Source: Gonium pectorale (Eukaryota; Chlorophyta; Chlorophyceae; Chlamydomonadales; Volvocaceae). From it: DNA of 64,000 bases. Every line of letters starts with the position of its first letter. The stretch's first letter is position 1. Location of the stretch: positions 384,462-448,461 of the forward strand of contig LSYV01000041.1 in NCBI GenBank assembly GCA_001584585.1. The letters are read 5' to 3'. Below, one piece after another: positions 24,201 to 34,415 of the stretch. The notes under the pieces were generated by a model. It did no database searches. It was not told where the DNA came from and was given only the letters and a program-made list of their open reading frames with translations. The translations under genes and the position numbers were made by a program.

Positions 24201-27200
24201 CACCGAGCGAGGTGCCAACGCACACACACACAGCGCGAACGGACTCACACGTCGTCTTGGAGCGTGGCGACTCCCTGGTACGTGTAGTTGAGGACGCTGC
24301 TGGCGTTGAAGCCGACGGCCGCCGTCTCCGTTAGGGTGAAGTTGCGGCAGAAGAAGCTCGCAATGACGGGGTTCTCGCGGGTGCTCACGGGATCCGTGGT
24401 GTTGATCTAAGGATGAAAGTGTCAAGGGCGGGCAAAGTCGCGCCGCCAGAGGCGTGCAATCATCTGGTGCTCACGGCGTGCGGACAGCCCAGCAGTGAGC
24501 GGCAATTCGTAATGTCAATCATAATGAAGCAAGACGCGAGCCGCTTGCCGGATAGGCCGGCCGTGTGCAAATAAAGATAGATACAATGTCGTCATTGCAG
24601 CTCACCGTCTCCTGCCACGTGTGGACGAGGTTGTCGGTGGAGGACTTGACGTCAATCTTCTTCCAGCGCGGGTACATGGCAAACTCGTACACAATGCGGA
24701 TTGCGCCGTTGTAGGCGACAGTGGTCTCGTTGCTGTTACGCACGCACGGGTGGGCACGCAGGCAGGTAGATAGATAGGGGCACGCGGGGCAGCATGCAGC
24801 CGCCGCCACATACACACGGGGCAACAGGCGGGCAGGCAGGACGGCACACATTGCGGCGGGGACGGGGCGAGCGAGCCTTGGTGCGCACATACAATCGATG
24901 CATTGTGCTTAAACAATGCAAGGAGAACAAAAAAATGAAAGCACGTGTGACGTAGCAGAAATTGGAGCGCTTACAGTCTTGGTGCAGCGCCGCGCGCCAA
25001 CTAATAATGGCGATAAAGCATTATTCCCGCCCGCAAACCCGTCTCCGAGAGCGAGCCACCACCAGTATTATGCATGCGCGGCACATGGCAGCACGAACGG
25101 CCTTTGAAGGCAAGCGCCTTGGAAGGCAAGCCTTGCTTTCTGTACGAAACGACGTGTGTTGTCTGCTGCCATGTGCACTTGACTCACTGGGCCATGTAGC
25201 GGACGCCGTTGTACAGCGTCACACCAGCGATGTCCACCAGCTCGGCCTCTGCGTAGGTGTGCGCGCGTGTGTGTTGAAAAGGAACAACGCATACGACGAG
25301 CGTAAGCGCGAAAGTGATGATGTCGTTGTAGGTAGGACCCAGCTCCAGAGCGCGTGTGTGTGTGGCCGTACATTGGTTGATTGTACACTAGGATCACGGC
25401 TGAACGTTCATTCGTGTCCAACGACAATTACGCAAAAAGCAATGATATGCAGCGGAGTATAGCGCTAACTACGGCATTCACCACTGCTCCATCTGCCCTG
25501 CCAATGGTCGCCATGCAATGGCCACAACGCACGTCTGACTTGCTTTGCATTGTAATCAACGGAAGTGTATGTGGAAGCCGCGTACCTGGCAGCACCCTGA
25601 TAGCCGACGAGACAGGACGGGATTGGACGGGACGGGGGGGCAGGGCGAGGGCAGAACGAGTTTATTTCCACAAAGCCGCCTTGCTCGTACACGCACGCTG
25701 ACAGAGCGCAGTGCACACACACACACACGAGTAGATAGACAAGCAAACACACCGAGCACTTCGTTCATGTCGTCAACGGAAAGCCACGGCGGGGTGGGCT
25801 GATGATTGTTTGCTAGCTAACAACGCACCACGCGCCCTCCCCTGTGCGTCGTACGCGCGCCCCACCCTTACCGGCTGTTGTGGCTGGGGGCGTGCGAGGC
25901 GGTAACGACGTGCAAGTGGCGCCGGCGACGCGTCTTGCTCTCAGCAGAGGCACCGAGAGCCCGCCGAGCATCGGGACTGCCGCCTGCCGCGGGTGGGCTG
26001 TACACGCAGCGATCCTTCTCGGGCTCGTTCGGAGTGACGCAAGGCTCGTAGATCTGCGCAGACGACAGAGAGCGGGATGCGATCGCTGGCATGGATTGAG
26101 GCAGAAGGACGAACCAAACAAGTTGGAGCAAGGTGCCAAGATAGATAGAGCGGTCTGTACGGCACACGGGCGGGCGGGCCTAGTAAAGGTGCTGCATCAG
26201 AACGGCTGCGTGCATGACTACTGCTGGCTGAGGTCATCAATGGCATGTTAATGCAGCCACGAAGCTGTCTCTCCGAAAGGTTGTATGCAAACGCAGAGGC
26301 AGAAGAAACGCGTTGTATGTTGACGTACGGCAGCATAAACAGGCCCATCGCAGCCTTGGGCGGCGGCGCACTGGTTGGATGGCCGCGCCGGCCGCTGACG
26401 ACAGATGACAGCATCCGCCACCCGCCCACGCACCTGGAGCTTCATGAGGAAGTTCTCCGAGGGCAGCCAGGGCTCCGGCTCGGCGGGGGGCTTGCCGGTC
26501 GCAGACAGGTTCTGCGTGTATGCGATGGGAATGCGGACGGGGCTGTTGTTCAGTACAAATCAAGCTAAGAGTTCATACGTGGTCAGGTTACATACTCAAG
26601 TACGTGTGCATGCGTGTGGGTACATGTCAGGGCCTTGTGGGACCGTGGGGTAAAGAAACGGTCCTGTATGTGATGTTTAGTAACAAAGGCCATCTATCCC
26701 AGAGAAATTAACCGGCGGATGTTGTCTGCAGCTACATACATACGTAAGGTTTTAAGCCAGGCTAGCTAGCCAGGTCGCGTTCATTCGTTAACCAAATAGC
26801 CGGTCCTTGGCCTTCCGCCGTACTGTATGTGCCGTACCTTGATGGTGTTGAAGAAGCCCAACACGTTGTAGGCGCCCAGCAGCACGCGGCGGGAGTTGGA
26901 AACGCGGAAGCCGGCGGCGGTGAATATGTCGGCGATGCCGTTGGAGAAGGTGATGACGGTGCCGTCCAGCGTGATGGTGCCTGCGGGAACGCGTTAGGTG
27001 GGTGCGTGCGCGCGCGCATGAGTGCCATGTGCACACTGAGCCTGAGCGAGGCGCCGTCGAGCGATGAACGAGCCTATTCAACAGGTGGGGTAGGTGACCC
27101 AATCATACATACTCGCTCGGTGCGCCTGACTTCATCAGACCTACGCAGCACATGCGGTCCTTGTGCACAGAGCAGGTGCGCGCACGTGCGTACGGCGGGA

Positions 27201-30106
27201 AATGCACCCGCTCGAAGAGCAGACATACACCATGCACCAATAGCGAGCGTCAAGTTGTGCCCCAAGGCCAGCAAGTAAGATAGTGCAACAGCAACCGGAC
27301 GCCACCGCACGTACGCGCACACACAAGTACCGTACAGGTACATACTTTATCATTATTAACGCCATTGGCGCGAATGAATGAAAGAGCGCCCACCTGCGGC
27401 CGTAACGATGTGCAGCACGTTGCCGTACACGCTGCCCGGCTGGGGGACACGTGCAACACCCTGCACCACCAGGCCCAGCTGCGCGTCGCCGGTGCCGTTG
27501 ATCTGCGGGAATGGAGCGGGAGCAGGTAGGCGCGCACGAGGATCCGAGGTTTGGTAGATAGGTAGGGACAGCAGGATGCAATGAAGCCCACGGGCGGCGG
27601 CCGTGCTGACCGTGGCTGGCGGGGTCGGGCACGTCACGTCATACCGGTACGGGACTACTCTCAAGTTGCCATAATCTTGTTATGCCTCGAGGCAGAAACT
27701 ACCGACCCCGCTAGGACTAGGGATACACCTAGAATGAGAAACCGCTAACCGGCCGCCAAGTGAAACCCACCAGGAGGTACTTGAGCTCGAGGAGTGACTC
27801 GAGGTCAACCTGGCTGGTGAGTGGCTGCGGGGTTCCCATGTAACTACATCGGGGGATGGAGCGGGAGGGGGCATGCAGGTGAGGACAAGACGGTGGCGAA
27901 GCTGCAGGCCGGCGGTACTCACTGGCAAACCCAACAACAGCCATGTCAAAGCCAGGTGCAAGTCGACAGCAAACCCCCGTCACGCCAAGAGCGAGGTTGA
28001 CCAACCAGGCACTGAAGTAGATAGTGTCAGCTACATATTGGCAACCCTCCTACTCCCCTCGATGGCACGTTCGGCCCACTACCACGATACTCACGCAGCG
28101 GTTCGGAGGACGGATGGTGTGTTTACCACGGAGCTAGAACCTTCTGCGGAGTCAACTCTCTGCACGAAGGTTCCGTTCTGCACCACGAACTCGGCGCTTC
28201 CGGTGCGGACGACCTCTGAGGACTGGCCGTCGGAGCCCTTGACGTACATGACGCCGCCCTTGACCTCAGTGTCTTTGAGAGCGTACATCATGGCGTAGCT
28301 GCCGTTGGCAGTGGCAGTTGGCAGCACGGCAGGTGTAACAGCTGGGTAGGCGCGCTCAGGTTAGAGGCTCTATCGATGAGGATCAGTGGGAACAATTCCC
28401 AGCACAGTAATATATATATGGTGGAAGGGGCTAAAGACGCTTTGCCTCTAGCTGACAAAGAGGCTTGCCATTGGTTTACATCCCCGATTTCCAGAGACCC
28501 ACGGGTCAGTGTTATTATTGCTCAGCCGCACATTGACAATTCGGCTGCCTAAAAGCATAGCAAACGCAAACACTACAATGCTAACAAATGCACAGTGGAA
28601 AGCAAGCACATTAAACTCATTAGCTATGTATCAACGCGGATCCTGCATCGACTGGTGCTTACGAGAGACCGATGATGGCGCCGATGAGGACGATGCCGAA
28701 GATGAACATGGCGACGATGGCGAGACACATGTACTTGCGCTCCTTGCGGCTCTTCGCGACGCCCTCCAGCAGGCTGACCAGCTCAGCCACGTCGATCTGG
28801 CCGCTGCCATCACGGTCCAGCTCTGCGCGTAAACAACGAACGTGCACAATCAACACACAACGTACATGCACAAGGCGCGTGGCTGGGTAAGATTTCGTCA
28901 GCGTTAGTTCAATCGTTACCCATACTGGGCACTAATGCATGAAGGTCATCCATAAGGTGCAGATAGAGCAGAGCCTATACAATTCATCCAATGTATAGGC
29001 TCTGCTCTATCTGCACCGTCGAGCGCCTCGCCTACATATGCTACCTAGCTATATATGCGCCGGTCACGCCCGCTCTGCCATATATATGCAGCTGCACACG
29101 CAACGCCCACATGGCCGAGCAAGCAAGCAAAGAACGTCGCGATGCTAGTACGGCGGCGGCGCATCCTTATTCACCTTCAAGGATCTCCAACAGCTTCTCG
29201 TTCTTCTTGCCGCTCTTCTTGTTGGCTCCAACTGCACAGGGACAAACGAAAATGCACGTGGGCAGGGCTGACGAAGGAGTAGGATTGAGCCCGGATAGGG
29301 AACACATAGGGTCCGAGGATTGAAAGGCGTTCTCAGTAGGGAAGCCGCCGGAGGCGCATGTCATCCGAGTTGTTGAAGGCTCAGTGGCGAAATGTTCCCA
29401 GCTTTGGGGGGGTGTTGTCCGCAGGCATGCCCAGGCCCGAACTAACGCAGGGCACAGGCCAACATCACAGCAGCAAGAGGGAGCTCCGGACTCTGAGCAT
29501 GTGCCTCGCTGGCTGGCTTGCAGCGTTAATGAGACAGTAGTCTCGCGTCATGCATGGGGGCCAGCATGCAGCTATCCAAGGCAAGGTGGCTCGGAGATGA
29601 AACACAATGCACGCGCACACCCGGTTCTCGCTAAACCAGTCAGCCGAGCCTGGAGTGAGGGTCACCAGCAGCTGTCTGCGATTCCGCTATCCTAGCTCTA
29701 TCTCCCCCTTCTCCCAACACCTCAGCCTTCCTTACTTGTCTTCATGACCTGGCGAACACTCAGTACCCTGTTCATGGACTTCTGGGTGTTCTGGCCTGCA
29801 GGTATGGGGACGAAGATCCACAGGTAGGTAATATCAGTATAAGGGAGCATGGTAGAGTCCTCGGTGTCAGCGCCGTGTGTCCATGGACTTGCATGAATGC
29901 CCATGTCCCAGTATTTCCCATGTCACGGGGATGCCCATATTCCTGTTTATGCACAGTATGTAGTGATAGTCTCCAGTAGCAACAGTACTTGTCACTTTGG
30001 CTCTAGTAACGAACACACCTTCGCTCAGCATGACAGCCGTGGCGGGCTTAGGCGGCCGGCCATCGTTCGCCGGCGGCGGCGGCGGGCCTTCCGGAACTGA
30101 AGGCAT
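12160..30106 (-). CDS. 44-exon gene: EF-hand, transmembrane helix, ectodomain, VMO-I domain and ricin-B-type lectin domains (~1360 aa)
   Basis: Reading the minus strand, 44 exons with GT-AG borders join without a frame break from ATG at 30106 to TAA at 12160 (4083 coding bases). Order by residue: Pro-rich N-terminus (1-30), basic segment and EF-hand (about 71-83), one transmembrane helix (about 100-121), uncharacterised ectodomain (122-870), three-repeat VMO-I fold (871-1080) and six ricin-B-type subdomains (1081-1360). Lysines and arginines crowd the N-terminal side of the helix, there is no signal peptide, and Asn-glycosylation sequons lie only C-terminal to it, so I infer a type II membrane protein with its C-terminus outside the cell. 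No ricin A-chain-like (toxin) domain is present; the trefoils are only a sugar-binding fold. Partner and ligand are unknown. The start, exon 11 and exon 29 are the least secure parts; module exons are given in separate entries. Confidence 0.75.
12231..12251 (+). other. G-run tract with quadruplex potential
   Basis: GGGGGTGGGGTGGGGGTGGG followed by G has four G-runs with single-base loops, the strongest class of G-quadruplex motif. It is on the strand opposite to transcription, within the last intron (12220-12429) of the 44-exon gene. Confidence 0.7.
15613..18620 (-). other. Exons 30-36: VMO-I (vitelline membrane outer layer protein I-like) domain
   Basis: Exons are 18620-18582, 18212-18050, 17828-17763, 17091-17016, 16832-16735, 16240-16146 and 15706-15613. 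Three copies of the VMO-I repeat are visible. Copy 1 has GSQGSGDDTALNGI and DGYELWAP. Copy 2 has GTWTASASCPTGGYFVGAKM and QGSGDDTSANSIVFTCSN. Copy 3 has WTGWTYCPDNSYICGIQVRI, GGGSDDTALNGLRIGC. Each pairs a C-P-x-G-x-[FY]-[IFV]-x-G segment with a G-[SG]-D-D-T-[AS]-[LA]-N-x-[IL] segment, as in the beta-prism of VMO-I. The fold is typical of secreted, carbohydrate-associated proteins. It supports an extracellular location. Confidence 0.85.
18802..28298 (-). other. Exons 5-29: ectodomain of unknown function
   Basis: Exons: 28298-28095, 27843-27771, 27502-27394, 26980-26838, 26511-26434, 26053-25872, 25596-25586 (11 nt), 25248-25188, 24732-24606, 24406-24249, 23947-23878, 23682-23619, 23423-23247, 22815-22637, 22361-22285, 21951-21911, 21838-21701, 21460-21391, 21114-21071, 20760-20725, 20075-20044, 19696-19662, 19412-19394, 19204-19115, 18829-18802. 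All join in phase. Readable pieces include KGGVMYVKGSDG, INGTGDAQLGLVVQGVARV, GTITLDGTVITFS and AGVTLYNGVRYMA. Potential N-glycosylation sites include NETT, NTTD, NLTE, NASS and NYTY. I do not recognise a named domain; similar TM-plus-ectodomain proteins may form an expanded algal family, but that is recollection, not shown here. Confidence 0.65.
23769..23801. repeat. Perfect 14-bp inverted repeat, 5-base loop
   Basis: CGCACCCTCCCAAT at 23769-23782 is the exact reverse complement of 23788-23801. It lies in the intron between exons 15 and 16 of the 44-exon gene. It could form a stable hairpin in the pre-mRNA. Confidence 0.85.
28663..30106 (-). other. Exons 1-4: cytosolic N-terminus, EF-hand and transmembrane helix
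   Basis: Exons are 30106-30019, 29795-29736, 29231-29175 and 28822-28663 (minus strand). Exon 1 starts MPSVPEGPPPPP. Exons 3 and 4 meet inside KLLEILEELDRDGSGQID, a canonical EF-hand loop (D-x-D-G-S-G-x-I-D-x-x-E-L) that should bind calcium. A basic stretch KSRKERK directly precedes the hydrophobic helix starting MCLAIVAMFIFGIVLIG. The phases (1, 1, 1, 2) fit at every junction. The basic residues before the helix place this part in the cytosol by the positive-inside rule. Confidence 0.8.
28956..29017. repeat. Perfect 26-bp inverted repeat, 10-base loop
   Basis: The arms are 28956-28981 and 28992-29017, exact reverse complements with no mismatch. The left arm starts GGTGCAGATAGAGCAGAGCC. The repeat sits inside intron 3 (28823-29174) of the 44-exon gene and is symmetrical, so both strands could fold. 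No target-site duplication or second copy was seen in the window. Confidence 0.95.
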
Positions 30107-32378
30107 TCCTTGTCACGCAGGCGCGGCGGTCGCGACGCACGGATCTAATTCCAAAAGACCTGCGCAAGTAAGAAAGGGTGGGGGAAGGTTTTGCCGAGCG
30201 CCGAGTGCCAAGCGATCGAGCGAGCGCCGATCGAGCGCCGAGCGAAGGTTTTGCACGTAAGCAGCCAATCGAAGGCAGCTAAAATTTGATGAAAACACAT
30301 GGATAGCAGGCAGGCGCAGCGGTCGTGGCGTTCCTTCGAGCGAGCGAGCGATCGCTCGCGTGCGTGGGTCGCGACCCACTGTCGAAAGTTTAACAAGAGG
30401 GGCTTGGATACAGCAGTCAAAAAGTGCATTATGCGTGGCATAAGAAATGTGTTTGGCAGCTGCTGGAGGGCGTGGAGTCCCACCCGGTCAATCAAGCGAA
30501 GCTTGCAGTGCCTCAGAAACAAATTCAAAAGTCAGCAACAAATGCGACAAGACAGTCAAGGGTGATAAACCGGCTCTGCACACCTGCTGTCTTGGGTCAA
30601 GCCGGAAGCTCCAGCAGAAAGGATGCGTGAATCGAGGAAGGCAAAGACTTGGTACTTGGCACCCCGTAATTAGCGGCAAAAATGCCGGAAGGGCCTTTAT
30701 ATGGCTCGCCTGCAGTACGATTTGAAAAAATGGTGCCGTGCTCGCAGGATTATACACATATGCCATTGCAAAGCGGAGACTGCGGCGATCATGTCACCGA
30801 GATAGGTTGTTCTTGGTCGCTTACGCCGTCGTTTTTGGTAGTCTTTAAGCCACTCTTTACGGTTATTTGCTCAGTTCCAGCAACGGTTTGACCTTCTTAC
30901 AATCTGTTATTTAAGCTATCAAACGATAGTGATTATTAGTTCTCGCACTTTTGAATGGGGGCGAGCGTACGTACTTGCGCATGGTCGTCTTGGTGTTGTC
31001 TGGACGTCGCCTGGATAAAAGTCACTCGCCTCTTTCATACATGGGCGGAGACTTTCTGCTCAGGTCACATTCCAGTAGTAGACTCGAGTATAGTACGTAC
31101 GGGGACACTCCCAGAAAACGTCAATGCCCACTTCCGGTGCTTGCAGCTCCTCCCATACTGTAATGCTAGGCCAAATTTATAGGGTTTTTATTATGCCGCA
31201 ACATGCCGCTTTCCGCCGAGCACATTCACAGCTATTGGCAGGTATCATAGCATCAGGGGAGCATCATCAGCATCTCCCCTGCATAGCATAGAACTTCAGG
31301 ATGGTTATTCAGGAAGGCCGATGTATAAACCAACCCCGCCACCCAGCAGGCATTCCGCATGCAATTCGTATTAAATGCTGTCGCGTGTGACCTCGAGCCA
31401 CGCATTTTGCTTTGCGCGTGCAGGGTGCGTGCAGTGTTGCTTGAAAAGCGGCGGGTTACGCCCCCCCGCCCCCCCTGCCTCGCAACCAACGGCCCCTGTT
31501 CCACCCCGGCAAGCCGCGACGACCTTGCCCAGTAGACAGCCGTGGTCGCTGACACTTGCTGTTGTCAAGAAAGTCGCTCCTGTAGCTCGCTCGGTTTGAC
31601 CGGTGGAAACGGCAGTCTCGCATCGCATAAGTGCACACCGCCTCTAGAGAGCGAGAGTGTTGACACCCTATTTGACATTTGTATTATAGGTCGCTTTATT
31701 GCGGCTAGGCCCAAGAGCATGTATGGGCGTCGGAGTTGGCAACAGCCACGCGCTCAGGAGCGACAGACCGGACAATTTTATTCAACATACGGATGCAACA
31801 ATGTCCGCTAACGAGTGTGGCGCCGGGATTCAAGCCGCAGAGGAAGCCAAAGCGCATTTTCAAAGGGCACAGACGCCTTGTTTAGTATCGTTGTCAACGA
31901 AGAGTTGTGATAAGATGTTGTCCACAAAAACTACGGCTGTCGCTGGTGTAGCGGGGCATGTCCGGGCTCGCTACTATCGCTACGCCGCAGCAACTGCCGT
32001 TGAGACGGTATGCGTAGTATGCCGATATTTTGGTTACACATTACATGCGTGCAACGTACAAATAAACGTGGGGAATGGGTGTGTGAGCCGCCGTACATTC
32101 CACCGGGCGGGTGATTGTACGGCACACACACGCCCCCTCCCCCCTCCCCCTCCCCCCTTCAGAGCCGCCTTCAGAGACAAACCGCACGAACTATGTATGA
32201 CTGTCTGGTCTGCACGGCCCCCACGGGGGACCACATACATGCACGTTAGTATTTGTCTACGCCATGCCAGCCCGCCGAACCAGGTTTCAGCAGGTTACAG
32301 GTTACAGGTTACACGTCCGTCAAAGCCCAGGGACGAATTGCGAATATTGGGGTGGGGGAACGGGTTATGGTCCTCTCT
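30107..32378. other. No recognisable gene; probable upstream region of the 44-exon gene
   Basis: The left part should contain the promoter of the minus-strand gene starting at 30106. At 30195-30380 there are loose repeats of CGAGCG and CGATCG words. A plus-strand open frame of 277 codons (31699-32532) has no recognisable motif. A pyrimidine-rich run lies at 32131-32160. Confidence 0.35.
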
Positions 32379-32548
32379 CTACCCCGCTTCAGCGCCTGAC
32401 GCCAAAGTATGGCGTGCCTGGTACCCCAGACAGCCTGTAAGTAGGCCTGGCGGGGCCTCCTTCATAATAGCAATCATGTTACGATGCCTAAAGCCCAAAG
32501 CAGCCTCAAATTGGTCTCGGAGTTGCTCGTAGCATGGGCATTCGCAGA
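32379..32548 (-). mobile_element. Probable 3' end of a LINE-type retrotransposon ORF, cut by the gap
   Basis: On the minus strand the frame leaving the gap reads ECPCYEQLRDQFEAALGF and ends at a stop at 32379-32381. The motif E-C-P-x-Y-x-x-L-R followed by a hydrophobic helix is typical of the C-terminal tail of non-LTR reverse transcriptases. The bulk of the element would be in the run of Ns, which also explains why the assembly failed here. Only about 55 codons can be seen, so this is tentative. Confidence 0.45.
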
Positions 32549-33370
32549 NNNNNNNNNNNNNNNNNNNNNNNNNNNNNNNNNNNNNNNNNNNNNNNNNNNN
32601 NNNNNNNNNNNNNNNNNNNNNNNNNNNNNNNNNNNNNNNNNNNNNNNNNNNNNNNNNNNNNNNNNNNNNNNNNNNNNNNNNNNNNNNNNNNNNNNNNNNN
32701 NNNNNNNNNNNNNNNNNNNNNNNNNNNNNNNNNNNNNNNNNNNNNNNNNNNNNNNNNNNNNNNNNNNNNNNNNNNNNNNNNNNNNNNNNNNNNNNNNNNN
32801 NNNNNNNNNNNNNNNNNNNNNNNNNNNNNNNNNNNNNNNNNNNNNNNNNNNNNNNNNNNNNNNNNNNNNNNNNNNNNNNNNNNNNNNNNNNNNNNNNNNN
32901 NNNNNNNNNNNNNNNNNNNNNNNNNNNNNNNNNNNNNNNNNNNNNNNNNNNNNNNNNNNNNNNNNNNNNNNNNNNNNNNNNNNNNNNNNNNNNNNNNNNN
33001 NNNNNNNNNNNNNNNNNNNNNNNNNNNNNNNNNNNNNNNNNNNNNNNNNNNNNNNNNNNNNNNNNNNNNNNNNNNNNNNNNNNNNNNNNNNNNNNNNNNN
33101 NNNNNNNNNNNNNNNNNNNNNNNNNNNNNNNNNNNNNNNNNNNNNNNNNNNNNNNNNNNNNNNNNNNNNNNNNNNNNNNNNNNNNNNNNNNNNNNNNNNN
33201 NNNNNNNNNNNNNNNNNNNNNNNNNNNNNNNNNNNNNNNNNNNNNNNNNNNNNNNNNNNNNNNNNNNNNNNNNNNNNNNNNNNNNNNNNNNNNNNNNNNN
33301 NNNNNNNNNNNNNNNNNNNNNNNNNNNNNNNNNNNNNNNNNNNNNNNNNNNNNNNNNNNNNNNNNNNNNN
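32549..33370. other. Assembly gap (822 Ns)
   Basis: The sequence is N throughout. Any open frame drawn across it is an artefact. Confidence 1.
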
Positions 33371-34415
33371 TACGAGCAGACGGGCCCCCCGGTGTGTCAC
33401 CAGAACAGTTTAACAGGCATTGGCCTTCGGCTCGTTGGTTTGAAGCGTCCCTCGAGGGAGGGCGCCATCGTGTAAGCAACCACCACAGCTAAGGCTGCAA
33501 TTGAGCACACGCTTCATCAACGCCTTACACCGGCTCTCCGCGAAACTCCCGCACCCACGGGACTGGGTTTGCGATTCATCCAGCGGATTTACCAACAGGA
33601 TATTGATTAAGTCGCAAGAGGAGGCGGACTTCCAGCGTGTCAGTGCACAGCCAGGCCTCTGGACAAGCCATTGCAGGGGAACTGGGAATAGGCTCCCCAG
33701 GTACAACAACAGTAGGCAGGTCCCCTGATGCGATGCCACAAGCCCAACGGAACACACTCGGGCCGCATCCCGCCCTGTCGCACTTAGTAGGGGAGGGGCG
33801 AAGTGCGAGAGCGGGCGCGCGCTTTGACCAGCAGCAAGCGATTCGAAGGAGCTTCGGTCGCACAACTGCACATATCCCTCGGTTATGGAATCGTACATGG
33901 GCCCTACGCCACTTGCCACACAGCCCAACAGACGGCGCTGTACGCCTGCGCAGCGGAGGGGCCTACAGCAACTGTTGCCTCTGCAGGACAACGGCTTGTC
34001 GCTCGCTCGTGCCAGGGATGGATGCGCTGGCGCATCCACGTGCACACACATACAGTACACCTCCATCCGTGATGCTCATTGCAGCAGGACGTCGGTGCCA
34101 CCGCCGCCCAACCAATCCGCACTCCAACACTGCAAACGGCGCCCGGCGCTCTATCCGTGCGCGTTTGGAGATGCACGCCCGGCCAGCAGTTGTCCGCCGC
34201 ATGCAGCTGCTCCCCGGAATGCCGGCCCAGCTGGCCGGTCAAGCCATTCCAAGAGACCTCCGCCCCCGCAACCCTTGCATGATAAGGCGCAGAGTCACGC
34301 AATCCAAGCCCCCTGCAGCACACCCCCGCCACGCCGGAGGCACTTCGTATACGCACGGCAACGAGGGCGACTGGTCAGCCCCGCAGCCCCTCAACCAACG
34401 CAGCTGCTGCGGCGC
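33371..34415. other. No gene seen; probable 3' UTR of the FAM228-like gene
   Basis: Open frames on both strands lack motifs. The first minus-strand TGTAA after the FAM228-like stop is at 33525-33529, so part of this segment is probably 3' UTR. Confidence 0.35.
33525..33529 (-). terminator. Candidate poly(A) signal TGTAA for the FAM228-like gene
   Basis: The forward strand reads TTACA. It is the first TGTAA beyond the stop codon at 34416, about 890 bases downstream. Confidence 0.35.

Noticed and set aside
27729..28011. A minus-strand frame ending in a stop at 27729 seemed to end a separate EF-hand gene, with an exon reading AWLVNLALGVTG.
   Set aside because: Splicing from 28095 to 27843 and from a GTGGGT donor at 27771 to 27502 joins the conserved pieces in phase (LELKYLL to INGTGDAQLG) and makes one continuous gene. 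The AWLVNLAL piece does not join in phase to the conserved exon that follows.
32379..33479. Long open frames of about 310-366 codons on both strands.
   Set aside because: They are created by the run of Ns, which contains no stop codons.
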